A DNA stretch of 28,995 bases from a virus. Shown piece by piece: positions 22,416 through 28,914 of this stretch. Under the pieces are notes generated by a model that was not told the origin of the DNA, searched no databases, and saw nothing but the letters and a program-made list of their open reading frames with translations. Made by a program: the position numbers and the translations under genes. Where the stretch lies: positions 1-28,995 of the IMG/VR virus record IMGVR_UViG_3300032213_000172; one strand, 5' to 3'. How positions within the stretch are numbered: the first letter of the stretch is position 1; each line of letters begins with the position of its first letter.

Positions 22416-23726
22416 ATGGCATTAAAAGATTTTTTTAAAACAGTAAAACACGAAATAGTAGAGGGATATCAGTCATTCTCTACTCCATTCCTAAAAGTAG
22501 GAGGTGCTAATCTAACTCTACCTTATGTTAATGGTAGGAATCAGACTAATGGATATATCCCATTTGGGCAGGATAACCTATTCCCTGAGCTACTCAATCA
22601 GATATTCTATAGCAGTCCATTACATGGCTCTATTGTAGGGTATAAAGTGAATGCAGCTGTAGGTGGTGGATTTAATATTGTAGCAGATAGGCTTACTCCA
22701 CAGGATAAGCTAGAGCTATATACATTAGAGAGAAAATTAAACATAAAAAAGGTAGTACCTGCAGTAACTCAGCAACTAATACTGCATAATAGAATATATT
22801 TTAAGCTATGCTTTGATGATAAGATGAAACTCACAAAAATTGTCAATCTATCCCCTGAGAAACTTAGAATAAACTTAGATAGAAAGAGATACTATATCTG
22901 TGATGATTGGGCTAGTAGGATTGGAGTACAGGAGATAAGGAGATACACTCCTACCTCTAGAGATTATGAGCAGTTATTTGTATATGAGGTTGAGAGTATT
23001 GGTCAGGATTATTATCCACTACCTACCTACACCTCAGCTCTAAACTTTGCATTTCTATCCGGTGAACTTAGCTATTTTGCTAAAAGTAATATCCAAAATT
23101 CAGTATTTCCTAGCTTTGCTATGATGTTTCCTAAAAGACCTCAGTCTGAGGAGGAGAAGAACATGATAAGAAATACCATTGATAGATTGAAAGGTGCTGC
23201 TAATGCAGGTAAAGCTGTGGCATTCTTTGCTAATTCACAGGACCAACTGCCTAAGATAGAGTCACTACCTACCAATGGTAATGATAGTCTATTTCAAGAG
23301 GCATCACAGCTGAACACTGAGCAGATTTGTTTCTCTCACACCATTGATCCTATACTTATGGGAATCCGTACTACAGGCTCACTAGGTAATGGCTCAGATA
23401 TTAAGCAGGCTTACATCATATTTGAGAAAAATGTAGTAATGCCATTGAGAGATATGGTATCTGATATCTTTAATGAGTTACTATTCATAGCTAAGATAGA
23501 TGCAGATTTCACTATCAATAACTATCAGATAATTAACGAGGCAATAGTAGAACTTGAGGGAGATACCTCTAAGACTAATGATGCACTTAATAGTCTATCA
23601 CCTTTGGTAGCTACTAAAGTACTTGAGACTATGACTGAGAATGAGATTAGAGCCTTAGCATCTTTACCTCCTGTAGCAGGTGGAGATAAAAGCAAATCAC
23701 AAATTGCACAAACACCTATACTATAA
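22416..23726 (+). CDS. Portal protein
   Basis: The 436-aa size and layout fit phage portals: PYVNGRNQTNGYIPFGQDN near the start, a helix before YKVNAAVGGGFNIV, YTLERKLNIKK, KIVNLSPEKLRI (the clip/wing strand region), NSVFPSFAMMFPKRPQSEEE and the stem helices around AAYII/FEKNVVMPLRDMVSDIF. GIRTTGSLGNGSDIKQAY is typical of portals of this group, with the G-S-x-G loop before the last long helix. It lies unusually far from terL, about 12.5 kb downstream. It overlaps the next gene by one base. Confidence 0.82.
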   Translation: MALKDFFKTVKHEIVEGYQSFSTPFLKVGGANLTLPYVNGRNQTNGYIPFGQDNLFPELLNQIFYSSPLHGSIVGYKVNAAVGGGFNIVADRLTPQDKLELYTLERKLNIKKVVPAVTQQLILHNRIYFKLCFDDKMKLTKIVNLSPEKLRINLDRKRYYICDDWASRIGVQEIRRYTPTSRDYEQLFVYEVESIGQDYYPLPTYTSALNFAFLSGELSYFAKSNIQNSVFPSFAMMFPKRPQSEEEKNMIRNTIDRLKGAANAGKAVAFFANSQDQLPKIESLPTNGNDSLFQEASQLNTEQICFSHTIDPILMGIRTTGSLGNGSDIKQAYIIFEKNVVMPLRDMVSDIFNELLFIAKIDADFTINNYQIINEAIVELEGDTSKTNDALNSLSPLVATKVLETMTENEIRALASLPPVAGGDKSKSQIAQTPIL

Positions 23727-24292
23727 TGCTATACTTTATAACAGAAACTTACTTAAAGAATAACACACCCATCACAGCTAATGTAGATGTAAACAATGTT
23801 ACTCCTTACTTAGCTACTCAAGCTCAGCTAAGAATCATGCCTATCTTAGGTACTACATTCTACAATGACTTGCTAACTAAGTACAATGATCAGACTTTAG
23901 ATCCTGATGAAGAGGTATTAGTTACATTCATTCAGCCTATTATAGCATGGAGAGCAGCTGAAGATGCTGTATTTGGTCTTAGTCTACAGCTAAAGAATAA
24001 AGGTCTACAAACTCAATTCGGAGATAACAGCTCATCAGTAGATAGAGGTACTATAGCATTCAGTATGGAACACTATGCACAAAAGGCTGCATTCTTTGAG
24101 CAGAGATTGATTAGATACTTACTTAAGAATAGAGCTTTGTATCCAATATTCACAGGTACAACTAACCGAGATACTGACCTTAGACCTATGATAGATGGTT
24201 GTAACTGTCTATCTAATGGCTTACTAGAGTGCAATGGTCTATGTGGAGGAGCAGGGAACAATGGCTATAACAATTCAATCTTAATAATATGA
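23726..24292 (+). CDS. Head-tail connector, DUF6712-like
   Basis: The 188-aa product has helices YFITETYLKNNTPITANVDV, LATQAQLRIMPILGTTFYND, LVTFIQPIIAWRAAEDAV and YAQKAAFFEQRLIRYLLKNR, the layout of DUF6712-like connector proteins that follow portals in Bacteroidota phages. The C-terminal 30 residues hold five cysteines (GCNCLSNGLLECNGLCGG), which are not usual in cytosolic connectors and may bind metal. The stop overlaps the next small gene (ATGA at 24289). Confidence 0.65.
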   Translation: MLYFITETYLKNNTPITANVDVNNVTPYLATQAQLRIMPILGTTFYNDLLTKYNDQTLDPDEEVLVTFIQPIIAWRAAEDAVFGLSLQLKNKGLQTQFGDNSSSVDRGTIAFSMEHYAQKAAFFEQRLIRYLLKNRALYPIFTGTTNRDTDLRPMIDGCNCLSNGLLECNGLCGGAGNNGYNNSILII

Positions 24293-24450
24293 AGCACTCA
24301 GGAGTCTTATCAATTATAGTATTCAGTACAGGATACTTAACAGGCATATCATTAGTATGTGAGCCTGCTATATATCTTAAGTTAGCAGGAGCTAGTATAA
24401 TAGGCTACCTTAGTTTTATTCTAGCATTACAATGGGAGGGAGAGGAATGA
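24289..24450 (+). CDS. Two-span membrane protein of the lysis block (53 aa)
   Basis: The frame overlaps the connector stop and the holin start by four bases each, so it is clearly part of the chain. It reads MKHSGVLSIIVFSTGYLTGI and SLVCEPAIYLKLAGASIIGY, then [13 protein letters not shown]: two hydrophobic helices with a polar turn CEP. Size and place suggest a holin partner (antiholin or pinholin-like protein), but this is inferred from context only. Confidence 0.6.
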   Translation: MKHSGVLSIIVFSTGYLTGISLVCEPAIYLKLAGASIIGYLSFILALQWEGEE

Positions 24451-24914
24451 AAGCACAATTATCACTACTACTAATATCAATACAATCCAAACTTTTGACA
24501 CTTATATCTATTTGCTTTGCATTCTTTTTACCAATAAGTGGCATCCTGATAATGATAGGAGTATTAATATGCATTGATACTATCACAGGCATTTGGAAAG
24601 CTAAGAAGTTAGGGGATAAAATAACTAGCAGAAAGCTCTCATCTATTATAAGCAAGTTAGCACTCTATGAAGTTACTGTGATTATGTTCTTTTTAATAGA
24701 CCAATTCATACTAAATGATATCATACTCACTTTTTTTAGTGTACCATTTATGCTCACCAAAATTGTAGCTCTAGTATTATCTAGTATAGAGGTAATGTCA
24801 ATCAATGAGAATTATAAAGTAATTTCTACTAGAAACTTAGACCTTTGGCAAAGTGCTAAGGCATTATTTGCTAGAGCTAAGGAAATTAAAGAGGACCTAA
24901 ACAAATTGAAATGA
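24447..24914 (+). CDS. Phage holin
   Basis: I start at ATG 24447 (overlapping the upstream stop), giving 155 aa. There are three or four membrane helices: [57 protein letters not shown] and a later one with [18 protein letters not shown], then a charged tail [12 protein letters not shown]. The [10 protein letters not shown]/x-K motif is the signature of the phage holin 4 family (toxin secretion/phage lysis holin). It sits directly before the endopeptidase, forming the lysis cassette. Confidence 0.85.
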   Translation: MKAQLSLLLISIQSKLLTLISICFAFFLPISGILIMIGVLICIDTITGIWKAKKLGDKITSRKLSSIISKLALYEVTVIMFFLIDQFILNDIILTFFSVPFMLTKIVALVLSSIEVMSINENYKVISTRNLDLWQSAKALFARAKEIKEDLNKLK

Positions 24915-25375
24915 CTAGATGGGAACTTACATCTAAATACGGTACTGCTAATGTAACAGGAGCAGGTTACTTGGTAAAGATTAAGCTACCTTATCCAATG
25001 AGAATAGCTTGGGACTTAGACAGCACTGTCAATTCTATGATGTGCCATAAGTTAGTAGCTGATAATTTTACAGCTGTATTCAATGAGCTTCTAGCTACCT
25101 ATGGCTATGATAAGATTAAGGAGTTAGGGATAGATTTATTCGGTGGATGCTTTAACTATAGAAAGATGAGGGGAGGTACAGCATTATCCATGCACTCATG
25201 GGGTATTGCAATAGACTTAGATCCTGCTAGAAATCTACTCAAAGAATCAGCGAAAACTGCAAGATTTGCAAGAGCTGAGTATAAGGCAATGATAGATATT
25301 TTCTATAAGCATGGGTTTATATCTTTGGGTAGAGAAAAAAATTATGATTGGATGCACTTTGAAATAAAAGAATGA
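24911..25375 (+). CDS. M15-family peptidase endolysin
   Basis: The 154-aa enzyme carries the VanY/M15 zinc motifs: [12 protein letters not shown] with His95 and Asp102, and DWMHFEI with His149. The [12 protein letters not shown] segment just ahead is typical of the M15_4 (L-alanyl-D-glutamate or D-Ala-D-Ala peptidase-like) endolysins. There is no signal peptide, so it needs the holin to reach the cell wall. Overlaps of four bases on both sides link it to holin and spanin. Confidence 0.88.
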   Translation: MTRWELTSKYGTANVTGAGYLVKIKLPYPMRIAWDLDSTVNSMMCHKLVADNFTAVFNELLATYGYDKIKELGIDLFGGCFNYRKMRGGTALSMHSWGIAIDLDPARNLLKESAKTARFARAEYKAMIDIFYKHGFISLGREKNYDWMHFEIKE

Positions 25376-25791
25376 TGAGATACTTAGCTATAATCTTACT
25401 ACTCAGCAGCTGCTCTGCACAATACCACCTAAACAAAGCTATTAAGAAAGGATATACCTGTGAGCAAACAGGAGATACTATAAGAATCACAACTTTAGAT
25501 TCCATCCCTGTTATAATTCATGATAGCATAGTATGGGAAAAATTCATCACTACTAAAGATACTATCATCAAATATAATACAGTCTATGTGCCTAAGACTA
25601 GACTAGATAAAAAAATAGAATATAGACTTAAGGTAAAAACTATCTACAAAGATAGGATAGTAGAGAAAGCACAGGCTAAAGCTACAAGACCTAAGACTAG
25701 AGGAAATCTTAGTCTATTATTTGTGGGAGTAGGCATAGGCTTACTGCTATCATATCTCTTTAAATTTGCAAGAGAGAAATATTTGTTCTAA
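25372..25791 (+). CDS. Unimolecular spanin (u-spanin) candidate
   Basis: The 139-aa protein starts with a lipoprotein signal: [17 protein letters not shown] with lipobox LSSC and Cys14 as the lipidated residue. The C-terminal part has one membrane helix ([18 protein letters not shown], about 113-130) followed by basic KFAREK. The periplasmic middle is rich in beta strands ([15 protein letters not shown]). An outer-membrane lipid anchor plus an inner-membrane helix in one chain is the definition of a u-spanin, which fuses outer and inner membranes in the last lysis step. It follows the endolysin directly. Confidence 0.75.
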   Translation: MMRYLAIILLLSSCSAQYHLNKAIKKGYTCEQTGDTIRITTLDSIPVIIHDSIVWEKFITTKDTIIKYNTVYVPKTRLDKKIEYRLKVKTIYKDRIVEKAQAKATRPKTRGNLSLLFVGVGIGLLLSYLFKFAREKYLF

Positions 25792-25803
25792 GTTTACACC
25801 ACT

Positions 25804-26568
25804 ATGGTAAGAAAAAGACTGTTTTTTGACATTGAGACATCATTCAATGTTGGTATATTTTGGAGATCAGGATATAACCTAACTATTAATCCAGGTGACA
25901 TCATTCATGAGAGAGCTATTATCTGCATCTGCTACAAATGGGAGCATGAGCAGGATGTACAGTTCCTAACTTGGGATAAAAAGCAGTCAGATAAGGCAAT
26001 GATAAAAGCATTCCTTAAAGTTATGGCTCAAGCAGATGAAATTGTGGCTCATAATGGGGATAGATTTGACATCAAATGGTTGCGTACAAGAGCCATAATA
26101 CATGGACTTGATGTTATGCCCTCACCTAAGACTATAGATACTCTTAAATGGGCTAGAAAGTACTTTAATTTTAACTCAAATAAACTAGATTACATAGCTA
26201 AGTATTTAGGAGTAGGTCAAAAGATGGATACAGGAGGACTTGACCTGTGGAAAGATATTGTATTTAAGAAAGATCAGAAAGCTATGGATAAGATGGTAGA
26301 GTATTGTAAGATGGATGTCACTGTACTTGAAGCTGTATTCAATAAGCTAAATTCTTATGCAGCTCCATCTACTCATTATGCTGTAATGGAGGGAGATGAG
26401 AAGTTCTGCTGTCCTGAATGTACTAACTATAATGTAAGGTATAATAAACAGGTAGTAACTGCAGGAGGTACTATCCATCATTGGATGCTGTGTAATGATT
26501 GTAGAAAACACTTTAAAATAAATAATAAAACTTACACAGAGTATTTAAAATTCAAATATAAACACTAA
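25804..26568 (+). CDS. DEDD 3'-5' exonuclease with C-terminal zinc ribbon
   Basis: A 254-aa protein. The exonuclease part has FFDIETS (Asp9, Glu11), AHNGDRFDIKWL (Asp89) and MVEYCKMD (Tyr167-x-x-x-Asp171), which are the three Exo motifs of DEDDy enzymes of the DnaQ/YprB type. After it come CCPEC (203-206) and CNDC (230-233), a four-cysteine zinc ribbon. It is the last gene of a late unit, after lysis, an unusual place for a replication enzyme. It could trim nucleic acids in packaging or degrade host DNA. Family is clear, substrate not. Confidence 0.82.
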   Translation: MVRKRLFFDIETSFNVGIFWRSGYNLTINPGDIIHERAIICICYKWEHEQDVQFLTWDKKQSDKAMIKAFLKVMAQADEIVAHNGDRFDIKWLRTRAIIHGLDVMPSPKTIDTLKWARKYFNFNSNKLDYIAKYLGVGQKMDTGGLDLWKDIVFKKDQKAMDKMVEYCKMDVTVLEAVFNKLNSYAAPSTHYAVMEGDEKFCCPECTNYNVRYNKQVVTAGGTIHHWMLCNDCRKHFKINNKTYTEYLKFKYKH

Positions 26569-26591
26569 CTTTGCATAGTTCCATAGTGTAG

Positions 26592-26632
26592 AAAGCAGTT
26601 GTAAGCTCCCCAGCACGCAGCTGCTTTTTTTT
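26592..26632 (+). terminator. Terminator at the end of the late region
   Basis: AAAGCAG (26592-26598) pairs with CTGCTTT (26621-26627) followed by T's to 26632. The 22-base loop (ttgtaagctcc...) is long, so the hairpin may have further structure or belong to a small RNA. It separates the exonuclease gene from the early control region. Confidence 0.65.
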
Positions 26633-26824
26633 GTGTAAGATATGCTTTACATAATAGGCATAATTCCGATTATCATGTAATTCCAAAGTAATACTTTAGA
26701 TTTGTCCTCGCAAATTGCGACCTTAGTTATATGTTTTACCTTTACTCTACTACATTATTAGGTAAAAATTACCCTTATTATATGGTTTACCTTATTTAGA
26801 ATGAATATAAATTACACTTTTTTA
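26633..26824. promoter_or_regulatory. Operator-like repeat region before the early promoter
   Basis: This gene-free stretch holds three copies of TATGNTTTAC (26641-26650, 26730-26739, 26781-26790). The latter two are extended to TTATATGTTTTACCTTTA (26727-26744) and TTATATGGTTTACCTTAT (26778-26795), 51 bp apart. Two palindromes are also present: TCGCAAATTGCGA (26708-26720) and GGTAAAAATTACC (26761-26773); the arms of the second include the same TTACC block. They lie just upstream of a host-type promoter, so binding by a phage regulator (for example the helix-turn-helix protein at 6349) is plausible. No protein-coding frame of note is seen here. Confidence 0.55.
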
Positions 26825-26854
26825 TTGCAGTTATAAAACTTTATACTATCTTTG
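26825..26854 (+). promoter_or_regulatory. Host-type early promoter for the small-gene operon
   Basis: TTG (26825-26827) and TATCTTTG (26847-26854) with 19 nt between fit the Bacteroidota consensus exactly. The element closely matches the promoter at 4523-4552, including TTGCAG and TATAAAA. The predicted start is near 26861 and the first gene begins at 26888 after ttacac, again like the other promoter. Confidence 0.75.
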
Positions 26855-26887
26855 GCGTATAGTTATCAACAATTAAAACTTTTACAC

Positions 26888-27049
26888 ATGAAAACATTTA
26901 ATCAAGTCTTAGATTTTTTAGAAGTACAACAGCAGGAGGACAAACTAAACACAAACCAACTGCATTTAATTATTCAGACCTTAACTACTTTTTTGAACAA
27001 AGAGCAGTTAGAGGAAATTGAGAATTTATTTAACCAATTTAAAAAATAA
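26888..27049 (+). CDS. First early-operon small protein (53 aa)
   Basis: The frame is open from a TTG at 26852, but that lies inside the promoter, so I start at ATG 26888, preceded by a sequence very like that before erf (tacacATG). The product (MKTFNQVLDFLEVQQQEDKL, then TNQLHLIIQTLTTFLNKEQL) is helical and acidic with Gln/Asn-rich parts. It is the first gene behind the early promoter, a position often used by host-takeover proteins. Function unknown. Confidence 0.6.
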   Translation: MKTFNQVLDFLEVQQQEDKLNTNQLHLIIQTLTTFLNKEQLEEIENLFNQFKK

Positions 27050-27053
27050 TACA

Positions 27054-27185
27054 ATGAAAAAACTAATTAATTATTTTACTCCTGTAGGAGCTGAAGAGAA
27101 AGCATTTGCTATAGCTATGCTTATTGTTACATCTGTAACATTATCAATCTTATTTTTATTCACTTTTTTAGAACTTATATTATGA
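27054..27185 (+). CDS. Single-span membrane protein (43 aa)
   Basis: Beginning at ATG 27054, four bases after the upstream stop, the frame reads MKKLINYFTPVGAEEKAFAI and AMLIVTSVTLSILFLFTFLE, ending LIL. It has a basic N-terminus, a short amphipathic part and one long hydrophobic helix. The stop overlaps the next ATG (27182). Function unknown. Confidence 0.6.
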   Translation: MKKLINYFTPVGAEEKAFAIAMLIVTSVTLSILFLFTFLELIL

Positions 27186-27373
27186 ACTTTATAGACTTAT
27201 ACAAAAATGGAAATAATTACATCTCTAATTGGACCACTGACTATGATAGTGATGTATACATAGCAGGCACTATTGAGCCATTTACCTACAATGCATCAGA
27301 GACTGATGACGAATATATGTCTATGTATGTTCTAGATGAGGTAGAACTTAACCTACTTAAATCTAAGCTATGA
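27182..27373 (+). CDS. Small acidic hypothetical protein (63 aa)
   Basis: Coupled by four-base overlaps to both neighbours. The product, MNFIDLYKNGNNYISNWTTD and on to VELNLLKSKL, is acidic and soluble, with many Tyr, Asn and Asp residues. Its middle (DDEYMSMYVLDEVEL) could form a helix. No family recognised. A small acidic early protein may be a DNA mimic or inhibitor, but there is no direct evidence. Confidence 0.6.
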   Translation: MNFIDLYKNGNNYISNWTTDYDSDVYIAGTIEPFTYNASETDDEYMSMYVLDEVELNLLKSKL

Positions 27374-27495
27374 CAATCAACGCAATTATAAAATTTTGGA
27401 CTAGCAGGAGAACAGCAGAAGAGATAAGGGGTGGATTTAATCTGCCTCTTTACCTCAGGTATTTACAAGTCATAAATAATAAATCCAATGACTGA
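27370..27495 (+). CDS. Small basic hypothetical protein (41 aa)
   Basis: ATG at 27370 overlaps the previous stop, and the frame ends 8 bases inside the next gene. It reads MTINAIIKFWTSRRTAEEIR and GGFNLPLYLRYLQVINNKSN, with basic and hydrophobic parts. The short TAEEIRGGFNLP piece resembles a winged-helix turn (A-x-E-I), so a small DNA-binding or partner role is possible. Low certainty. Confidence 0.5.
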   Translation: MTINAIIKFWTSRRTAEEIRGGFNLPLYLRYLQVINNKSND

Positions 27496-27694
27496 GTTTA
27501 CACAGCTAGCTAGAGAGGTACAGGATGCTATAGCTAATGGTGATTATACTCACCAAAAATACCTGAGATTCAGAGAGTGGTACTTTCAAAATTATGAGGG
27601 TAGTAAAAGGAATGCTAACAGAGATTTTGCAATGTTTGACTTAATGTATGGCTTAGATGTGCCAATTCAAAATAATGACAATGAAGATATATAA
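27488..27694 (+). CDS. Small hypothetical protein (68 aa)
   Basis: The product, MTEFTQLAREVQDAIANGDY and THQKYLRFREWYFQNYEGSK, is helical and rich in aromatic residues, with an acidic tail (NNDNEDI). It starts eight bases before the end of the upstream gene and overlaps the next by 14 bases. No known motif. Function unknown. Confidence 0.65.
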   Translation: MTEFTQLAREVQDAIANGDYTHQKYLRFREWYFQNYEGSKRNANRDFAMFDLMYGLDVPIQNNDNEDI

Positions 27695-27833
27695 AGTAAT
27701 ATTCAAGACCTTTGACTATTGGAATGGTCCTGTAAAGTTAGTGACTAGGATAGTAGAGGCTTATGATGCTGATCATGTTAAGCAGCTCATACAGAAAAAT
27801 GATGATCTAATTTTGCTAATTGAAGAGGTATGA
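27681..27833 (+). CDS. Small hypothetical protein (50 aa)
   Basis: ATG at 27681 lies in the end of the upstream gene, and the stop overlaps the HNH gene start (ATGA at 27830). It reads MKIYKVIFKTFDYWNGPVKL, then VTRIVEAYDADHVKQLIQKN and DDLILLIEEV. The pattern (strand K-I-Y-K-V-I-F, then a strand and an Ala-rich helix) looks like a small alpha/beta fold. Function unknown. Confidence 0.6.
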   Translation: MKIYKVIFKTFDYWNGPVKLVTRIVEAYDADHVKQLIQKNDDLILLIEEV

Positions 27834-28441
27834 ATGATATCATAAGAGAAAGGTATCCATTTGAGCCTACTAAGAAGATAGCAGATGACTTAGGATTATC
27901 AGAGTCATCAGTATATAATAGAGCATTTGCTATGGGTATTAAGAAAGATCCTGTATACTTAAGGTCTACTCAATTCCCTCCAGGTTATCTAGGTGGTAAA
28001 GCTACTCAATTTCAGAAAGGCACTGTACCTCCTAACAAAGGACAAAAAATGTCCACAGAAGTATATCAGAAAGTGGCTCATACTATGTTTAAAAAAGGCT
28101 CTAAGCCTACCAACACTCAGCCTATAGGTACTATCCATCAAAGAAAGGATACAGGAGGAAAGATGTACCTGTATATTAAGATAGCAGATTCACATTGGGA
28201 ACAGCTGAACAGATATACTTGGGAACAGCACAATGGACCAATTCCTAAGGGGATGGTAGTAGTGTATAAGGATGGTAATTATCTAAATAATGATATTAAC
28301 AATCTGCTAATGATAACTAAAAAGGAGAATATGGCTAGAAATACCATACAGAGATTGCCTAAAGAATTACAACAGGTAATGAGATTAAAATGTAAACTAA
28401 TAAAAAAAATAAATAAAAATGGCACACAACAAACTAAGTGA
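27830..28441 (+). CDS. HNH_3-type endonuclease with N-terminal helix-turn-helix
   Basis: A 203-aa protein. Residues about 14-36 (KKIADDLGLSESSVYNRAFA) make a helix-turn-helix of the kind that begins many phage-encoded homing-type nucleases. Residues about 126-170 hold the HNH_3 core: YTWEQHNGPIPKGMVVVYKD then GNYLNNDINNLLMIT and KKEN. In the middle of the core the residues are Tyr-Lys before Asp-Gly-Asn, where the classic motif has His; the phage variant with F/Y-K-D-G-N is common, but catalytic activity is not certain. It lies inside the early small-gene chain and may be a free-standing homing endonuclease. Confidence 0.75.
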   Translation: MNDIIRERYPFEPTKKIADDLGLSESSVYNRAFAMGIKKDPVYLRSTQFPPGYLGGKATQFQKGTVPPNKGQKMSTEVYQKVAHTMFKKGSKPTNTQPIGTIHQRKDTGGKMYLYIKIADSHWEQLNRYTWEQHNGPIPKGMVVVYKDGNYLNNDINNLLMITKKENMARNTIQRLPKELQQVMRLKCKLIKKINKNGTQQTK

Positions 28442-28661
28442 TCTAAGAGATCATCTATTCATGGCTCTCGAGAGATTGAGTGATGAGACATTAACAACAG
28501 ACCAGGTGAATGTGGAGGTGGATAAAGCTAAGGCAATATCTCAGCTTGCAGGAACTCTAATCCAATCTGCAAAAGTAGAGATTGATTTCATTAATGCTAC
28601 CGGTGTAATGGAGTCTCAATCAGATCTATTTAAGTCAGTAACACAAACTAAATTATTATGA
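28419..28661 (+). CDS. Small conserved phage protein (80 aa)
   Basis: The product (MAHNKLSDLRDHLFMALERL, then VEVDKAKAISQLAGTLIQSA and KVEIDFINATG) follows a pattern I know from Bacteroidota and other phages: L-x-x-L-R-x-x-L-F-x-x-L-E-x-L, then A-K-A-I-x-x-x-x-x-x-x-I-x-x-A-K-x-E. It overlaps the HNH gene by 23 bases and the next by four. The start has the same AAATAAAAATGG context as the gene at 32. Role unknown. Confidence 0.7.
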   Translation: MAHNKLSDLRDHLFMALERLSDETLTTDQVNVEVDKAKAISQLAGTLIQSAKVEIDFINATGVMESQSDLFKSVTQTKLL

Positions 28662-28876
28662 CAGCAGTACAGCAAGTGTTTAGTGACTTAGAGAAGTTAC
28701 AGCCTCATCTATTCAATATGCACTCAGTAGAGGGTAGAGAGTTTGTCAATCACTTTCATAAGTATTTAGATGTGGAAAAGCAACAAATGAAAGATGCAAG
28801 TTGCCCATACATTGGTGGTTGGGAAGATGATGACTTTGAATATTGGTATAATCAAACATATAAATCAGAACAATGA
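28658..28876 (+). CDS. Small protein with MKxTAVEWL-family-like C-terminus (72 aa)
   Basis: The product begins MTAVQQVFSDLEKLQPHLFN and ends EYWYNQTYKSEQ. That last block closely resembles the ends of the proteins at 509-718 (DEYYNETFKSE) and 720-929 (DEYYNYLYKNSEQ), while the start does not. It reads like a mosaic made by recombination with that family. Its stop overlaps the start of a broken third copy (28873). Function unknown. Confidence 0.65.
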   Translation: MTAVQQVFSDLEKLQPHLFNMHSVEGREFVNHFHKYLDVEKQQMKDASCPYIGGWEDDDFEYWYNQTYKSEQ

Positions 28877-28914
28877 AACAAACAGCAGTAGAATGATTAG
28901 AAGAAAAAGTATAA
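28873..28914 (+). pseudogene. Broken MKxTAVEWL-family remnant, copy 3
   Basis: ATG at 28873 overlaps the upstream stop and reads MKQTAVE, then TGA where the family has Trp (TGG), then LEEKV and a TAA at 28912-28914. Restoring the Trp would give MKQTAVEWLEEKV, the same N-terminus as copies 1 and 2. So this is a fragment broken both by a stop and by truncation at the circle junction. Even if TGA were read through, only 13 codons would follow in frame. A base error in the assembly here is possible, as it lies at the join. Confidence 0.6.

Noticed and set aside
26566-26573. TAACTTTG as a promoter for a small RNA
   Set aside because: It matches TANNTTTG but has no TTG box at the right distance and overlaps a stop codon; kept only as a low-interest note.
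26852-26887. Upstream TTG start for the first early gene
   Set aside because: The TTG is the end of the -7 box of the promoter, upstream of the predicted transcript start.
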